DNA of 64,000 nt, taken from NCBI GenBank assembly GCA_902805475.1, contig CADCSX010000023.1, positions 2,356,001-2,420,000 on the forward strand, written 5' to 3'. Positions 34,334 to 44,461 of this stretch are shown one piece after another. A program made the translations under genes and the position numbers. This DNA comes from Entonaema liquescens (Eukaryota; Ascomycota; Sordariomycetes; Xylariales; Xylariaceae). Every line of letters begins with the position of its first letter. The first letter of the stretch is position 1. Below the pieces are notes generated by a model that was not told the DNA's origin, did not search any database, and saw nothing but the letters and a program-made list of their open reading frames with translations.

Positions 34334-36295
34334 ATGGATGCCGCAGCGATAGAAGAGACAAATCGCCTTCGCGTTTCTCTGGGCATGAAACCCTTGCCCG
34401 TTCCTGGCGCAAGCGGTCCTCAGTTCAAAGAAAAGACATCCACACCCGAAGAAGACCTCGGAAGTACCCTCGAGACCCGAGAAGCAGCTGCGTACGACAA
34501 CTACAAAAAGAGTAGAGATGCTGAAGAGAACAAGAGGAAGCGTGAAGAGAAGGCTGCTGCTATCAAAAGGGCGCGCGATGCCGCGAAACGTTTCGAGAAC
34601 CTACAAGGCAAAGGCCTAGGCGAGGCTGATGACGGCGAGGACATTGACACCAAGGCGTGGTTAATTAGTCAAAAGAAGCGCCAAAAGCAAATCGAAAAGG
34701 CACGTAAACTAGAAGAGGAGCTAGCAGCTGCCGAAGCGGAGGCAGCGGCAGCAATTCAATATACATCCAAGGATCTTGCTGGTGTCAAGGTTGGGCACGA
34801 GATTGGTTCCTTCGAGGATGGAGAGGAGCAGATCTTAACACTCAAAGATACGGGCGTGTTAGGGGAGGAAGAGGAAGGCGATGAGCTTGAGAACATCAAT
34901 CTTAGAGAGCGAGAAAAGCTCGACAAGAAGCTCGAGTTGAAAAAGAAGAAGCCCGTATACGATCCCCATGCGATTGACGAAAACGGCGAGCGTAGCCTCC
35001 TGGCCCAGTATGATGAGGAAATCGATGGCAAGAGGAGCAAGAAGTTTACGTTAGATGGATTAGGAAATACTATTTTGAGTGACGATCTAAATGGCCAAGC
35101 ACAAAGTGGACAAAGACAAAAGATCAACCTCGATATTTTAACACAGGACAAACCAACTTCGGATTACTTAGACATCTCGGAGGTCAAAATTAAGAAGCCA
35201 AAAAAGAAGAAGTCGAAGGCGACAAGACAACGCCCAGTAGATGAAGATGATATATTTCCTTTGCCATCAGCAGAACCAGATCAGTCGATGGATATAGATT
35301 CGGGTGCAGGCTTCGTCAACAAGAAGCGAAAGACGGATGATACAGCATTTGCTGACGATGAGGATCTTCAGGCTACTTTGGCTGCTCAAAGAAGAGAGAC
35401 TCTAAAGAAGCGCAAGAGGATGCGCCCTGAAGATATTGCTCGGCAACTACGAGAAGAGGCACAGACGCCTGAAGTTGATAACGATACTAACGGTGCTCAA
35501 GAGGGTGGGCTTGTTCTAGACGAGATCTCGGAGTTCGTTTCGTCGCTGAAGAAGGAAGACATCGAAGACCGCAAACCTCGCAAACCGAAATCGCCCAGGG
35601 AGGCTCCAGTCACGGCTATGGAAGATGAGTCTGATGAAGACGAACAAATGAAGGATGTGCATGACGAGCATGATAGAGTTAAGCGCGAAACTTCGATTCC
35701 AGCAGAAACGGCCATCATTGGTGTTGATGAAGAGAAAACCATAGGGTCTGGCATTGGTGCAACTCTACAGCTTCTAAAAGAACGACAGCTCCTGAAGGAT
35801 TCAGGTGCTGCTGAGCTAAATGAAGCCCAGCGTCAACATCAACTATTCGTCGCAGAGAAGAAACGAAAGTTAGCCGAGATCGAACAAGAAGCCCGCAACC
35901 AGCGTGAGCGGGACCGCAACAGCGGTAGACTTGACAGAATGTCAGTACGGGAGAGAGAAGAGTGGGCACGACAGCAGAACAACATGCGCGACCAGCAAAC
36001 ATCACGACAACTAGTCGATCTTTTCAACAAGGGATACAAGCCTAACGTAGAATTGAAGTATCACGACGAATACGGGCGCTCGCTCGACCAGAAGGAGGCA
36101 TTCAAGCATCTCAGCCACCAGTTCCACGGCAAGGGAAGCGGAAAGGGCAAGACAGACAAGCGACTAAAGAAGATCGAGGATGAGAAGCGACGAGAGGCCC
36201 AAAGCATGCTAGACGCCAGCCAGAACGTCGGCATGAGCTCGGCCATGACACAGCAGACGAAGAAGCGCAAGGAGGCTGGCGTGAGACTCGCGTAA
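34334..36295 (+). CDS. SNU66: SART-1/Snu66 family U4/U6.U5 tri-snRNP protein
   Basis: An intronless 653-aa frame from ATG 34334. Snu66/SART-1 is a largely disordered tri-snRNP component that helps hold U4/U6 and U5 together before spliceosome activation. The N-terminus (ETNRLRVSLGMKPLPVPG) is the conserved SART-1 start. Long charged helices follow (KRKREEKAAAIKRARDAAKRFENLQGK and on), then ISQKKRQKQIEKARKLEEEL and the family element YTSKDLAGVKVGHEIGSFEDG (~145-165). Further family elements are LKDTGVLGEEEEGDELENINL, YDPHAIDENGERSLLAQYDEEI and the C-terminal NKGYKPNVELKYHDEYGRSLDQKEAFKHLSHQFHGKGSGK. The identity rests on the C-terminal helical block and the GV/VGH motif, both strong. Yeast Snu66 also binds the ubiquitin-like Hub1 through N-terminal HIND elements; the LRVSLGMKPL stretch is HIND-like. 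Confidence 0.95.
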   Translation: MDAAAIEETNRLRVSLGMKPLPVPGASGPQFKEKTSTPEEDLGSTLETREAAAYDNYKKSRDAEENKRKREEKAAAIKRARDAAKRFENLQGKGLGEADDGEDIDTKAWLISQKKRQKQIEKARKLEEELAAAEAEAAAAIQYTSKDLAGVKVGHEIGSFEDGEEQILTLKDTGVLGEEEEGDELENINLREREKLDKKLELKKKKPVYDPHAIDENGERSLLAQYDEEIDGKRSKKFTLDGLGNTILSDDLNGQAQSGQRQKINLDILTQDKPTSDYLDISEVKIKKPKKKKSKATRQRPVDEDDIFPLPSAEPDQSMDIDSGAGFVNKKRKTDDTAFADDEDLQATLAAQRRETLKKRKRMRPEDIARQLREEAQTPEVDNDTNGAQEGGLVLDEISEFVSSLKKEDIEDRKPRKPKSPREAPVTAMEDESDEDEQMKDVHDEHDRVKRETSIPAETAIIGVDEEKTIGSGIGATLQLLKERQLLKDSGAAELNEAQRQHQLFVAEKKRKLAEIEQEARNQRERDRNSGRLDRMSVREREEWARQQNNMRDQQTSRQLVDLFNKGYKPNVELKYHDEYGRSLDQKEAFKHLSHQFHGKGSGKGKTDKRLKKIEDEKRREAQSMLDASQNVGMSSAMTQQTKKRKEAGVRLA

Positions 36296-36865
36296 TAGCA
36301 CGAAGGACAGACTGCTTTTAAAAGGTGCTTATTCCCTTACTTGTACACTTATCAGTTAGTAGTTCAGAGCTGACACTGGTTTTTTTTCCAAGCCTGCTGT
36401 TCCTTTATGTGCACGATGATGTCTGCGCTTAGAGGATGTGATGCTTTGACCTGTGTTTGTGAAAACGTACCCCTTCTTCCCTGTGACTTGAATAAACATA
36501 GTATATGCCATTGTCCCCCGTCATTTACTAACGTGGATTGTATTACTATACCAGCACAAGACACCAGCTATTCGTAAGTCATACAACGTCGGTTAGAGCA
36601 ATATATCAGCTCGGAAGACTACGCCAGAAGCATGAGTATGGCGTTGATTGCTAGACTTCTAATTTTCTTCTAGTTTGATAGGAGTAAGACTAATCTTGCA
36701 ATACCAGTATAGTATTGGGTGCATGCATTTGCCACAACAGTCATTGTTCCTAATAAGGGTAACTGGGAGGAAAAAGAAAATTCTAGGAAATATCAATCTA
36801 AGCATAAAACATGATACAGAATAGAAAGTGAACAGAAGGGTTAAAAAAAATGCAAAAAGAAAGGA
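36296..36865. other. Intergenic between SNU66 and tRNA-Tyr
   Basis: 3' flank of SNU66 and downstream sequence of tRNA-Tyr. Just past the tRNA 3' end (minus strand) lies a T-rich run, seen as plus-strand AAAAAAAATGCAAAAAG at 36842-36859, suitable as an RNA polymerase III terminator. No gene is seen. Confidence 0.55.
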
Positions 36866-36954
36866 TCCCTCGGGCCGGAATCGAACCAGCGACATTTCGG
36901 TAACAATTTGTGACAATTACAGCCGAACGCCATAACCAACTAGACCACCAAGGG
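36866..36954 (-). tRNA. tRNA-Tyr (anticodon GTA) with ~15-nt intron
   Basis: Read on the minus strand, the acceptor stem CCCTTGG pairs with CCGAGGG (one G-T pair). The D-arm is GTCTAGTTGGTTATGGC, the anticodon stem TTCGG pairs with CCGAA, and the T-arm is GCTGGTTCGATTCCGGC. The loop reads CTGTAA before the intron (C32 T33, anticodon GTA, A37). About 15 extra bases, TTGTCACAAATTGTT, sit between positions 37 and 38, the universal place for nuclear tRNA introns. A C1-G72 pair is as expected for eukaryotic tRNA-Tyr. Confidence 0.93.
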
Positions 36955-37880
36955 GGGTGGGGTTTTATGCTTGCTCTGAGAGGAAGTGGACTTCCTCCCG
37001 AGGGACAGCTGTTGAAGAATTGGTTTGCTGTTTTTCTTTATAGCGTAAATGTGTGCTGATTTTTAGTTTGCCAGTGTTTAGCCGCTGCTTGCTTAAGTAG
37101 CTTGCATATCAAATTGCGTCTGTGCGTGCGTTAGGTACGTACCGGTCTGCAACTGTGCACAGACGCCGAATTGAAAGGAAGGTGCGCACCACCCATGTCC
37201 CGCTACGTACCTACCGGCAATAAGGTGCCTGCCTGCTGTGATTCTGTGATTCTAAGGCCATTTGGCTTAGGAAGGTGTATCGACGCGTAGTTTCGATTTC
37301 AGTTGTCCTGATTTGATTCAATCGCCGTTCCTGATCTTGGCCCAAGTACTCAGGTACCGTCGCCGATTTTGATATTGATTTTGATTACATGACCTATGTA
37401 CCTAAGTACCCCTATTACAATCAACTTGCACACATGAAATCAGAAAGCCAGTTAGAGTCACATAATATTTGTGCCATGTGTTTTTTATGGGAAACAATTT
37501 TTTGGTATTTTCTATACTATGGGTACTTTTTTTCTTTTGGTTTAAACATATAACGAGTATAAATAAGGGGGTAAGTAGAAGAAAAATGAGTAAGAGGTAA
37601 TAAATGGGATACCAATAGGAATATCTAAGGATTTATGAGGATATGAATTTCAGGACGAACATTGCTTCAGGGAAGCCAGATCAACGGTGGCTCCAATCCT
37701 ACTTGACTTTGTACGTACCGTTCAACTCATAAGGTCTCAAGACACCCAATATCATTGCAGTGTTAGGTCCTGCTCTCCGCGTCCAGGTAGTAAGCAAAGG
37801 GGGAAGAAGTGACAGCTAGACCACTTCTATTTGACCTATAATAAGCACGAGGAGCAGTGAGAATAAGCAAATCCATGAGG
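36955..37880. other. Intergenic, no gene seen
   Basis: 926 bp upstream of tRNA-Tyr and downstream of the charged protein gene. It contains GTACCTAAGTACC-like palindromes near 37135 and 37400 and A/T-rich sequence. No RNA or protein gene is recognised. Confidence 0.5.
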
Positions 37881-38579
37881 CTAAAACTCAGTCTGTGTCC
37901 CGTGATCACTTCCACGTCTACGATCTTGTCTAGGCTCGCGATCGTCACGATCATCATCACTCTTGTCGTGCTTCTTACTCTTACCATCATCCTTTTCGCT
38001 CTCCTCGACCTTCTTCGAGTTCTTCTGAGATGCGCCTTCCAAAAACTGCATTAGACTCTCAGCCATGTCGTCGGTTATGGATATGGCTGACCCTCGAGGT
38101 GAAGGGGCTATTGGCAGACTGGAACGCTTTCGCCGCCTCTCATAAGCCAAGTCGGTAGACTGCTTTATGGCCGCAACCTTCTTCGCATCATGCGCCTGAC
38201 GATCATATAGGTGGTCATCGTCTCCTCCGTCGTGCGCAATTCTGCCCCCAGCCAGCCGTAAGTCGCGGATGCTTCCCGGGGCAAGTCCAGCTAGCCTAGA
38301 ATGTACTGAATGGGCGATGGGAGCCAAAGGTCTCGGTTCTCTTGGGTCTGACCTTGGTGGTGCCGGGATAGGGCCAAAGTCTGGTCTAGGCGTGTCCCTG
38401 TAAACCTCGGCCTCGAATTCTCGACGTAAAGTTACAATACGCTCAGGGTAGGGACCCCGATCGTCCCCTATAACCATCGAGACTGGCCTACGAGAAGAAA
38501 CGTTCGAGGGGGATTTCTCACCGTTCTTTCTCGACTTGGGGCAAAAGCCGGATGATAAAGATTTTCCCCTAGGACACAT
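37881..38579 (-). CDS. Hypothetical charged protein
   Basis: A 232-aa frame starts at ATG 38579; the longer in-frame start at 38588 is TTG and a TAG lies just beyond. Features are a basic N-terminus, a conserved-looking segment RGPYPERIVTLRREFEAEVY (~43-62) and a Pro-rich stretch (PRPDFGPIPAPPRSDPREP). A helical region VAAIKQSTDLAYERRRKRSS (~138-157) is followed by ITDDMAESLMQFLEG (~170-184) and a Lys/Asp/Glu/Arg-rich disordered tail ending GTQTEF. I recognise no family. Composition suggests a nuclear or scaffold protein. An additional 5' exon is possible, since the N-terminal MCPRGK with two cysteines looks abrupt. Confidence 0.65.
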   Translation of the reverse strand: MCPRGKSLSSGFCPKSRKNGEKSPSNVSSRRPVSMVIGDDRGPYPERIVTLRREFEAEVYRDTPRPDFGPIPAPPRSDPREPRPLAPIAHSVHSRLAGLAPGSIRDLRLAGGRIAHDGGDDDHLYDRQAHDAKKVAAIKQSTDLAYERRRKRSSLPIAPSPRGSAISITDDMAESLMQFLEGASQKNSKKVEESEKDDGKSKKHDKSDDDRDDREPRQDRRRGSDHGTQTEF

Positions 38580-40415
38580 GATAGACAAATGTTCTCGAGG
38601 AGCCTAGATAAGCTGTTCTTCGAGGCTGGCTATAAGTAATAAATTCCGCGGAAGGACTTACTACGTTTGAGTCTCAATAAGGAAGATACATCAGGAAGCT
38701 TGGTTGAGGATAACTTGATAGCTGGGAATAAAATCGAGAAATTGACAGATTTATATGCTGGTAGTCTCTTCTTAGGAACAATATAGACATCCTGCTACAA
38801 GCTACTTGAATTTTTTTTAATCGCATTGTACTCGTTATTCTCGTCTGACCGCTTTGTTCGCCGAGACACAATTCAGTCCATCAAACCTCTGCGAGCTACG
38901 AACCCTTTCACTAGACAACAACAAGACGTATTCTTTGTTTACACCATCTAGGACTCGGCTTAGATGTTCTTCCGTGATACTATCAGTAGGTATGATCGGT
39001 ATCATACGCCTCAACTTAGGAGGTCATTGTTCCGTGTTTAGTCCCAACCACTAACTTCATTATATAATTATTAATCTAAATTTGATATCTGCTCCCTTTG
39101 TCTGTCCTCGTAAATTAGCTACGAATTATTGCTTAATTAATAAAGAAAATCATGGATTTGTTTAAATTAGAAATAAACAATAATGTTTTAACGTATGTAA
39201 ATATTTACTTTCGTTGCTACGTATTGTATTTGGTACATAATCCCAACCAATAGAAAAAAGGAGCAAAATCATTTTTTATTGAATCCAAAGTATATCGACC
39301 TGAAAAGGTTTAGTAAGGGATATTTTAGTTGTTATTCTAAAAGCCGGTGCCTTCCCGGACCGTCCCGGAATCAACTAACTTCTCCCGGGGCCGCTCCGGG
39401 GGTCATGATACCCGAAATCCCTATAATTAGGCCCCGGTATTTAATTTTCTCGGGCTAGCCTTCTTTTCTAACCTTAATCTGGTAATATTTATTCTAACTA
39501 TACCTAAATTGTCCTAATTTTAGCTTTCTAGCACACCTTTTGCAGTTTACCATTTAATACATACATACCTAGTGATTAATCCCATGCATACATTCTGATC
39601 TGTACCTACCTCTACTGATTGTGCTATTGGGCATTTGTCTATTTAGGTATCTCACCTTTCCACTCTCCCAAACATTTGTTCCCATCCTTTTCCATCACAA
39701 CATCCATCATTCTTGACCACAATATCATCTTTGGCCATCATCATTCTTGTTCATACACCTCCCTGGTCATCCTTCTACTTGACCACAGTTTAATTCTATC
39801 ATACTTCTCCTTGATCATATACATTCATCAATTACGTTCCAACAATACAGCCATTTGGCCACTTTTCAATCGAAAAGCTTCACCACCGGGGAACTCCCTT
39901 CCTCGTACAGCCTTACCTGTGTTTTACCTGTGAGTATCTCTACGCATTTTGTCTCTAACCCTCTCCTCTACTTCCATCGCTCGTGATGCTACGTGCCTAC
40001 ATTGATCTACCTTGTCCCAACCTACCCTACTCTGACCTACCCTACCCTGATCCATCCCACCTTGACCTACCTTGCCTTACCCTATCTTTATCCATCATAC
40101 ATGTCGACCATACTATGTAAGTAGTATAGGTACACCCCCATCGTGGAACCTTTCGCATTGTTGCCTCCATCATATCCTACTACTATGATCACCATCACAC
40201 CGTCGCACCATCGCATCATCACTACTGTGTCTTCTTTCATTCGTCATACACCAAAACGTGTGCCTTCATCTACCCATGCTGTTCCTCGAAACCATCATTC
40301 ACGACGCTACTAAAATGCTCGTCGTCTTCCTCCATCTTGTTATTCTTCACTACTAATACCCCACTCCCAGGACCGACGTGCCATATAGGCTACGCAAAAC
40401 CCAACAACCGTCAAG
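38580..40415. other. Divergent intergenic region with pyrimidine-rich leader
   Basis: 1.8 kb. 39.05-39.35 kb is very AT-rich, and 39.35-39.45 kb is GC-rich with CCCGGGGCC-type palindromes. From ~39.6 to 40.4 kb the plus strand is a long C/T-rich tract, as in 5' leaders of fungal genes, and includes the 15-bp repeat. An ATG-led 104-codon frame near 39.6 kb is low-complexity His/Ser/Leu and not convincing. Confidence 0.5.
40021..40080. repeat. 4 x 15 bp degenerate pyrimidine-rich tandem repeat
   Basis: The units CCTACCCTACTCTGA, CCTACCCTACCCTGA, TCCATCCCACCTTGA and CCTACCTTGCCTTAC follow one another in the likely 5' leader or promoter of the F-box-like gene. It may be a transcription-start-region CT tract. 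Confidence 0.75.
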
Positions 40416-41743
40416 ATGCCGGGAAAGCTGATTGACCGTGCCAAGTTCAAAGTTGGTAAGTAATTATCCCCACCACTACTCGCATACATCACCTGTCTCT
40501 CCCATGAGTTAGAAGTTGTCTTAACTCGCTATGATCCTGACAAACTTTTATTGGCACTGGCTCCAACAAATATCCATTACCGTGCTTTGCAAGGCTAACC
40601 ATCTTTCAGTGTTTGAACCCTCTTCCAGAGAGCGTCGAACCAACTTCTTCTACGGCGCGCCCACCGAGGTCGTATGCATGATCTTCTCGAAGATTGGTGA
40701 TGAGAAGACTTTCTTGGCTGCTGCCGCCACGTGCAAGAAGGCCCGAGAGATCCTCTACACCCACGAGCCTTCCATCGCTCACAAGTGGGTCGACAAGATC
40801 CTGCCCCTTCCCATCCGCAGACTCGGAGTCATGGCCGCGGCCTCGACCAACTTCGACAAGACGAAGATGGCCGACTACTTCAAGAATTTCATCGAGCATG
40901 AGAGTGAATTTCCTGACTCGTGCTTCAGCTTGGAAGTCGTCTCCACTGTGCGAGAGCTTCTACGTTCCGTCAAGACCATCTTGAACTTTGAACTCCAGGT
41001 GGACCTGGGAGATTCAAGGTACGAAGGCCGCTACCCCAGTGGTGCCGCGAGCGTGACGGAGCATCAGCGAGAGCTGCGAGCCTGCTTCATGATTGAGACG
41101 GCTCGAAACTTGTTCTACAATGTCGTTGGTGAAATCACACCCGAGGACAAGGAGTGGCATGCGAAGTACTGGAAGACCTTCTCTCAGCACGAAGTTCACA
41201 TGGCAAACCTGATGACCGACTTTTATGAGTCATGTTTTTTCCACGGTGAGTTACAACATCCTATATCCCCTATGAACTAACTTGTACTGATTGGAACTGG
41301 CAGTGCTCCGAAACAGTACAAAGGAACACTGTAACTGTGTCACCCCCGATGAATCCAACAACCTGGGTAATTTCTCCGAAACAAATGGTCCCCGCGCGCG
41401 ACTGTTCATCATGAAAGCCGGAGTGGCGCAGTTACGCGAATGGTACGACCCTACTCTCCCCACGAGATATGAACGATCTACTCGTGACGACTATTCCGAT
41501 TGTGACTCTCCTCTCCCTGACGAGGCATATGTAGTGACGAGGGTATACCAAGATCCAGAGGACCATGAAATGATGAGAGAAAAATATGATGCCGAAATGC
41601 ATTCTGAATTCCACACGTTCGAGAATATCATGCGCTTGGTTGGCTACTACGACCACTTCGACAAGCTCTTGAAGGACGGCACGACTCAGTTTGCCGAAGC
41701 TCCTTTCCACCCGGATCCGAAGGGGCTCGACCCAGATTCTTAG
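40416..41743 (+). CDS. F-box-like protein (ends at an in-frame TAG; coding-like sequence continues)
   Basis: Three exons: 40416-40455, 40610-41245 and 41304-41743, coding for 371 aa, all junctions in frame. The short first exon (MPGKLIDRAKFKV) joins to VFEPSSRERRTNFFYGAPTE and an F-box-like segment PTEVVCMIFSKIGDEKTFLA, then ATCKKAREIL (~30-65). That would recruit Skp1 and an SCF ubiquitin ligase. The rest (~70-371) has no family I recognise but is plainly coding: charged, Trp/Tyr-containing and of balanced composition. The frame closes at TAG 41741-41743. The same frame is then open for another 178 codons of coding-like sequence to 42280 (separate entry). The product is thus either a 371-aa protein or the N-terminal part of a ~550-aa protein broken by one nonsense codon. 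Confidence 0.75.
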
Positions 41744-42280
41744 AAGGCAATCTTGGCGTCGGGCACCAACAACAAGCCTATTGGAAAGTACTTCGACGCG
41801 GAGAAGCCCAAAGACTACTTCTTATGCCAGGGTCTGTGGGATGAGAAGACCTTTGAGGAGTGGAACGTGAAGTTGCTGACGAAGGATGATCCCGTGTGGA
41901 CCAGACCGCGGGAAGTGGAGCGAGTGTACCGCCGCCTCATCGAATATCCTTCCGACTCGGAGCCTCTCTCGGATTACAGCGACATTGGCGAGTGGGAGCT
42001 TGCTCCTGAGCGACGAGCGCGTCTATATCCCCGTTGGAAGGCGGCCTGGTCTTACGATATACCCTATGCCGCCTTTGCTTGCAGAGACCGTTATGAGATC
42101 AGAGCACAGTATGAGGGACAATATTCTGACTATGAGGATAAGAAAGAGGATGAGGAAGAGGATGAGAGTGAGGATGAGGACGAGGGTGATGGTGAGAATG
42201 AGGGTGATGACGAGAATGAGGGTGATGATGAGGATGAGGGTGAGGAAGAGGATGAGGGAGAGGGCGAGGATGAGAAATGA
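41744..42280 (+). pseudogene. In-frame continuation of the F-box-like gene after a TAG, with acidic tail
   Basis: Directly after TAG 41741-41743 the same reading frame runs 178 codons without an ATG before the acidic region. The protein-like sequence includes NKPIGKYFDAEKPKDYF, LCQGLWDEKTFEEWNV, DYSDIGEWELAPERRARLYP and RYEIRAQYEGQYSDYE, then ~45 residues of almost pure Asp/Glu/Gly. It ends EDEK and TGA at 42278-42280. Aromatic and charged residues in normal proportions argue that this was selected as protein. It may be the lost C-terminus of the gene, or be joined by readthrough or by an alternative in-frame intron (see findings). The acidic tail lies on a purine-rich GAGGATGAG repeat. Confidence 0.6.
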
Positions 42281-42804
42281 GGCTCACAATAAGAGAGCTT
42301 ACATAGTGGTGATGTGATGTTGGTGGTTTATGAAGTATGCGAAGATTATGAGATGTGAAGAGAGAAGTGAGCACTGAATGCGTTGATGATTCAACCCTTA
42401 TGGTCTTTTTTACTGTGCTGAGACAGACTTGCATGTGGTTGTGATGATGATGCCGGTGATTGCTTCTAGCTTACCTTACCTACTTACTGTTTGCGACCTC
42501 ATATGGCACCTACATTTGCAAAGGATGAGTTATGTGTTGTGAATTGTGTTGTGTGATGACAAAAGTTGGTGGAGTTGATTTGATGCCTTTGTGCTTTTTG
42601 CTGGGAAATCATGTTTCAGGTACCAGGTACCTAACTAATTCACTTCACTACCACCTCTAGGTTAATACGTATTGTACCTTAGGTTTGCATTGCAATTGAT
42701 AGGCCGTTTGTAGAGTCACCAAAAACAAATAAAAGAAAAAAAAAAGCTTTTTTTTGGGAAACACCTTTGTTTTTCTTTTGCGGAAGAATTGCAAAAGAAT
42801 AAAT
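42281..42804. other. Intergenic between the F-box-like gene and tRNA-Glu
   Basis: 3' flank of the F-box-like gene with TGATGATG-type simple sequence near 42440. An A/T-rich stretch (AAAAGAAAAAAAAAAGC) near 42730-42747 lies downstream of tRNA-Glu on its strand and supplies a T-run for Pol III termination. No gene is seen. Confidence 0.5.
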
Positions 42805-42876
42805 CTCCGGTACGGGGAATCGAACCCCGAGCTCCTCGGTGAAAACGAGGTATGTTAGCCGTTACACTATACCGGA
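42805..42876 (-). tRNA. tRNA-Glu (anticodon TTC)
   Basis: A 72-nt tRNA on the minus strand without intron. The acceptor TCCGGTA pairs with TACCGGA, followed by discriminator G. The D-arm region is AGTGTAACGGCTA, the anticodon stem CCTCG pairs with CGAGG around loop TTTTCAC (anticodon TTC), and the T-arm is CGGGGTTCGATTCCCCG. It matches the eukaryotic tRNA-Glu pattern (short D-loop, G73). Confidence 0.96.
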
Positions 42877-43525
42877 CTATGCTGTTAGACAGTAAGTGAT
42901 TTTCCAGGATGTTATTACGCATTATATCAGTAGGTATTTGTTGGCGAGTAAACTATTGGCTACCTGCTAGTATAGCGTCCCGCCAGTGCGATTTTAGCTT
43001 ATAAAAAGGTATCAGTGAGCATTCTTTTGAGGGCTGAGACGGCTTACATGTGAAAATATGCGCCTGGTTGGATGGCGGGGTTTAATGACATACAGGGCGA
43101 TTGCTGAAGTTTCCGTGCGGTCTCAATTTCTAGAATACATACATGTAACCGCCCTGGCATTTCTATATAAGATGCCTTCAGTCTCGAGTCCGATTTTGAG
43201 TAACCAACCAACCAAGTTCAATTATCTCTTTACTTCATTTCCCCTTGCCCTGTTTTATAGCGAAGAGGTATAGTATGAATGAGCGCGAAGCTATTAGGTT
43301 CTTCTGCCACCAGGCGCAGCTTGATATCCATACCCAGTAACCTTGGTATCCAGCTCTATACATCACTACATCACATACAGTCAATCCCCAAACCTATTTC
43401 CCTTATACACACTTTAACCCACCTAGCACGAGGGAAAATAAGAAAAGCTTTTCCAGAAATCCACCACATTAATACAAACGCGCAACCCTTCCTACCACCA
43501 GACCATATACCATTGGCCTCCCTAT
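42877..43525. other. Intergenic, no gene seen
   Basis: 649 bp between tRNA-Glu and the small membrane protein gene. C/T-rich from 43.36 to 43.55 kb on the plus strand. Short frames here have no motifs. Confidence 0.5.
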
Positions 43526-43759
43526 TCACGGCACCATCTTCGCCCACCTCCGTCCCCCGAGCTTATCCTTCTCCTTGCCCAGCTCATCCACGAGCCTCAT
43601 GCCCGCGTACGACGAGGTCGTCGCCCCGCGCTCCCTGTTGGTCAGGTAGAACGTCACGATAAGCGCGAACACTAGTATCGCCATCCAGATGGCGATGAGC
43701 TGCGCCGAGCGCTTCGGCCGCGGACCGTAAGGGGAGTAGATCTTTGGCATCCTAGACAT
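43526..43759 (-). CDS. Small single-pass membrane protein (77 aa)
   Basis: An intronless frame from ATG 43759 (or ATG 43750, three residues shorter). A basic, Pro/Tyr-rich N-terminus (MSRMPKIYSPYGPRPKRSAQ) is followed by one clean hydrophobic helix (LIAIWMAILVFALIVTFYLT, 21-40) and a charged C-terminal part with GMRLVDELGKEKDKLGG. The positive-inside rule predicts N-terminus in the cytosol. GC-rich codon use against an AT-rich surround supports coding. I recognise no family. It is too short for most automated gene finders and could be a small ER or Golgi subunit. Confidence 0.6.
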   Translation of the reverse strand: MSRMPKIYSPYGPRPKRSAQLIAIWMAILVFALIVTFYLTNRERGATTSSYAGMRLVDELGKEKDKLGGRRWAKMVP

Positions 43760-44461
43760 CTTGTCTAGGTATGTATGTGTTGTATTTGATTCTTGCAATA
43801 TGGTAGATAGGTAGGTATATATTTTGTGTTAAATAGGTATGAATTGTGGTAAGTTTAGCTGCGAGGTAGCTAAAGCACCTGATATAGGCGTGATAGGCTG
43901 GGTAGCCTAATCCTGAACACTGGGCTCTAGAATGTGACCGGAAGAATAACGAGACAATTGGTTTCTTTGAACTTATTGGTTTTCTGATATAAGTTCAATC
44001 CATTTGATCTTGTTTCTTGTTTAAAGCCGTTGTAACGTACGACTGAGATGAAGCTTCTAGGTTCAAGCTCAAGGCCGATCGATACATAAAATTATGTCAT
44101 AACCTCCTTAGTCAGCAAGTACCATTTTTGCCCCTTACCGTCTTGGAATTTGAAGCTTTACTTACCAAAACGACGAAGAAATATTGAAGAAAGTAGAGCA
44201 ATATAATAGCCTAACTTCCTATCATATCATTGAAAAGGCGCTGCTTATTCTGAATATGATATCGTTTATGCTTGTCTTACGCCGTGAACTAAACACCCCT
44301 GGGCATCTTTACCAAATGTCAGGAGTTATGATATGTTATTAGGTCTATCGTTCTCATCCTGTTTGTTCATAATCAAGTAACCAATTGCGCCTTCCTCGTT
44401 TGAGTTTCTCTCCCAGCCCTTCCTAACTCCCTAAGAACGCCAGCCCGTATTTATCAAAATA
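43760..44461. other. Intergenic, no gene seen
   Basis: 702 AT-rich bases, same-strand gap: promoter of the 77-aa protein and 3' flank of the DUF3712 gene. It contains TAGGTAGGTA-type runs near 43800. No gene is seen. Confidence 0.5.
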
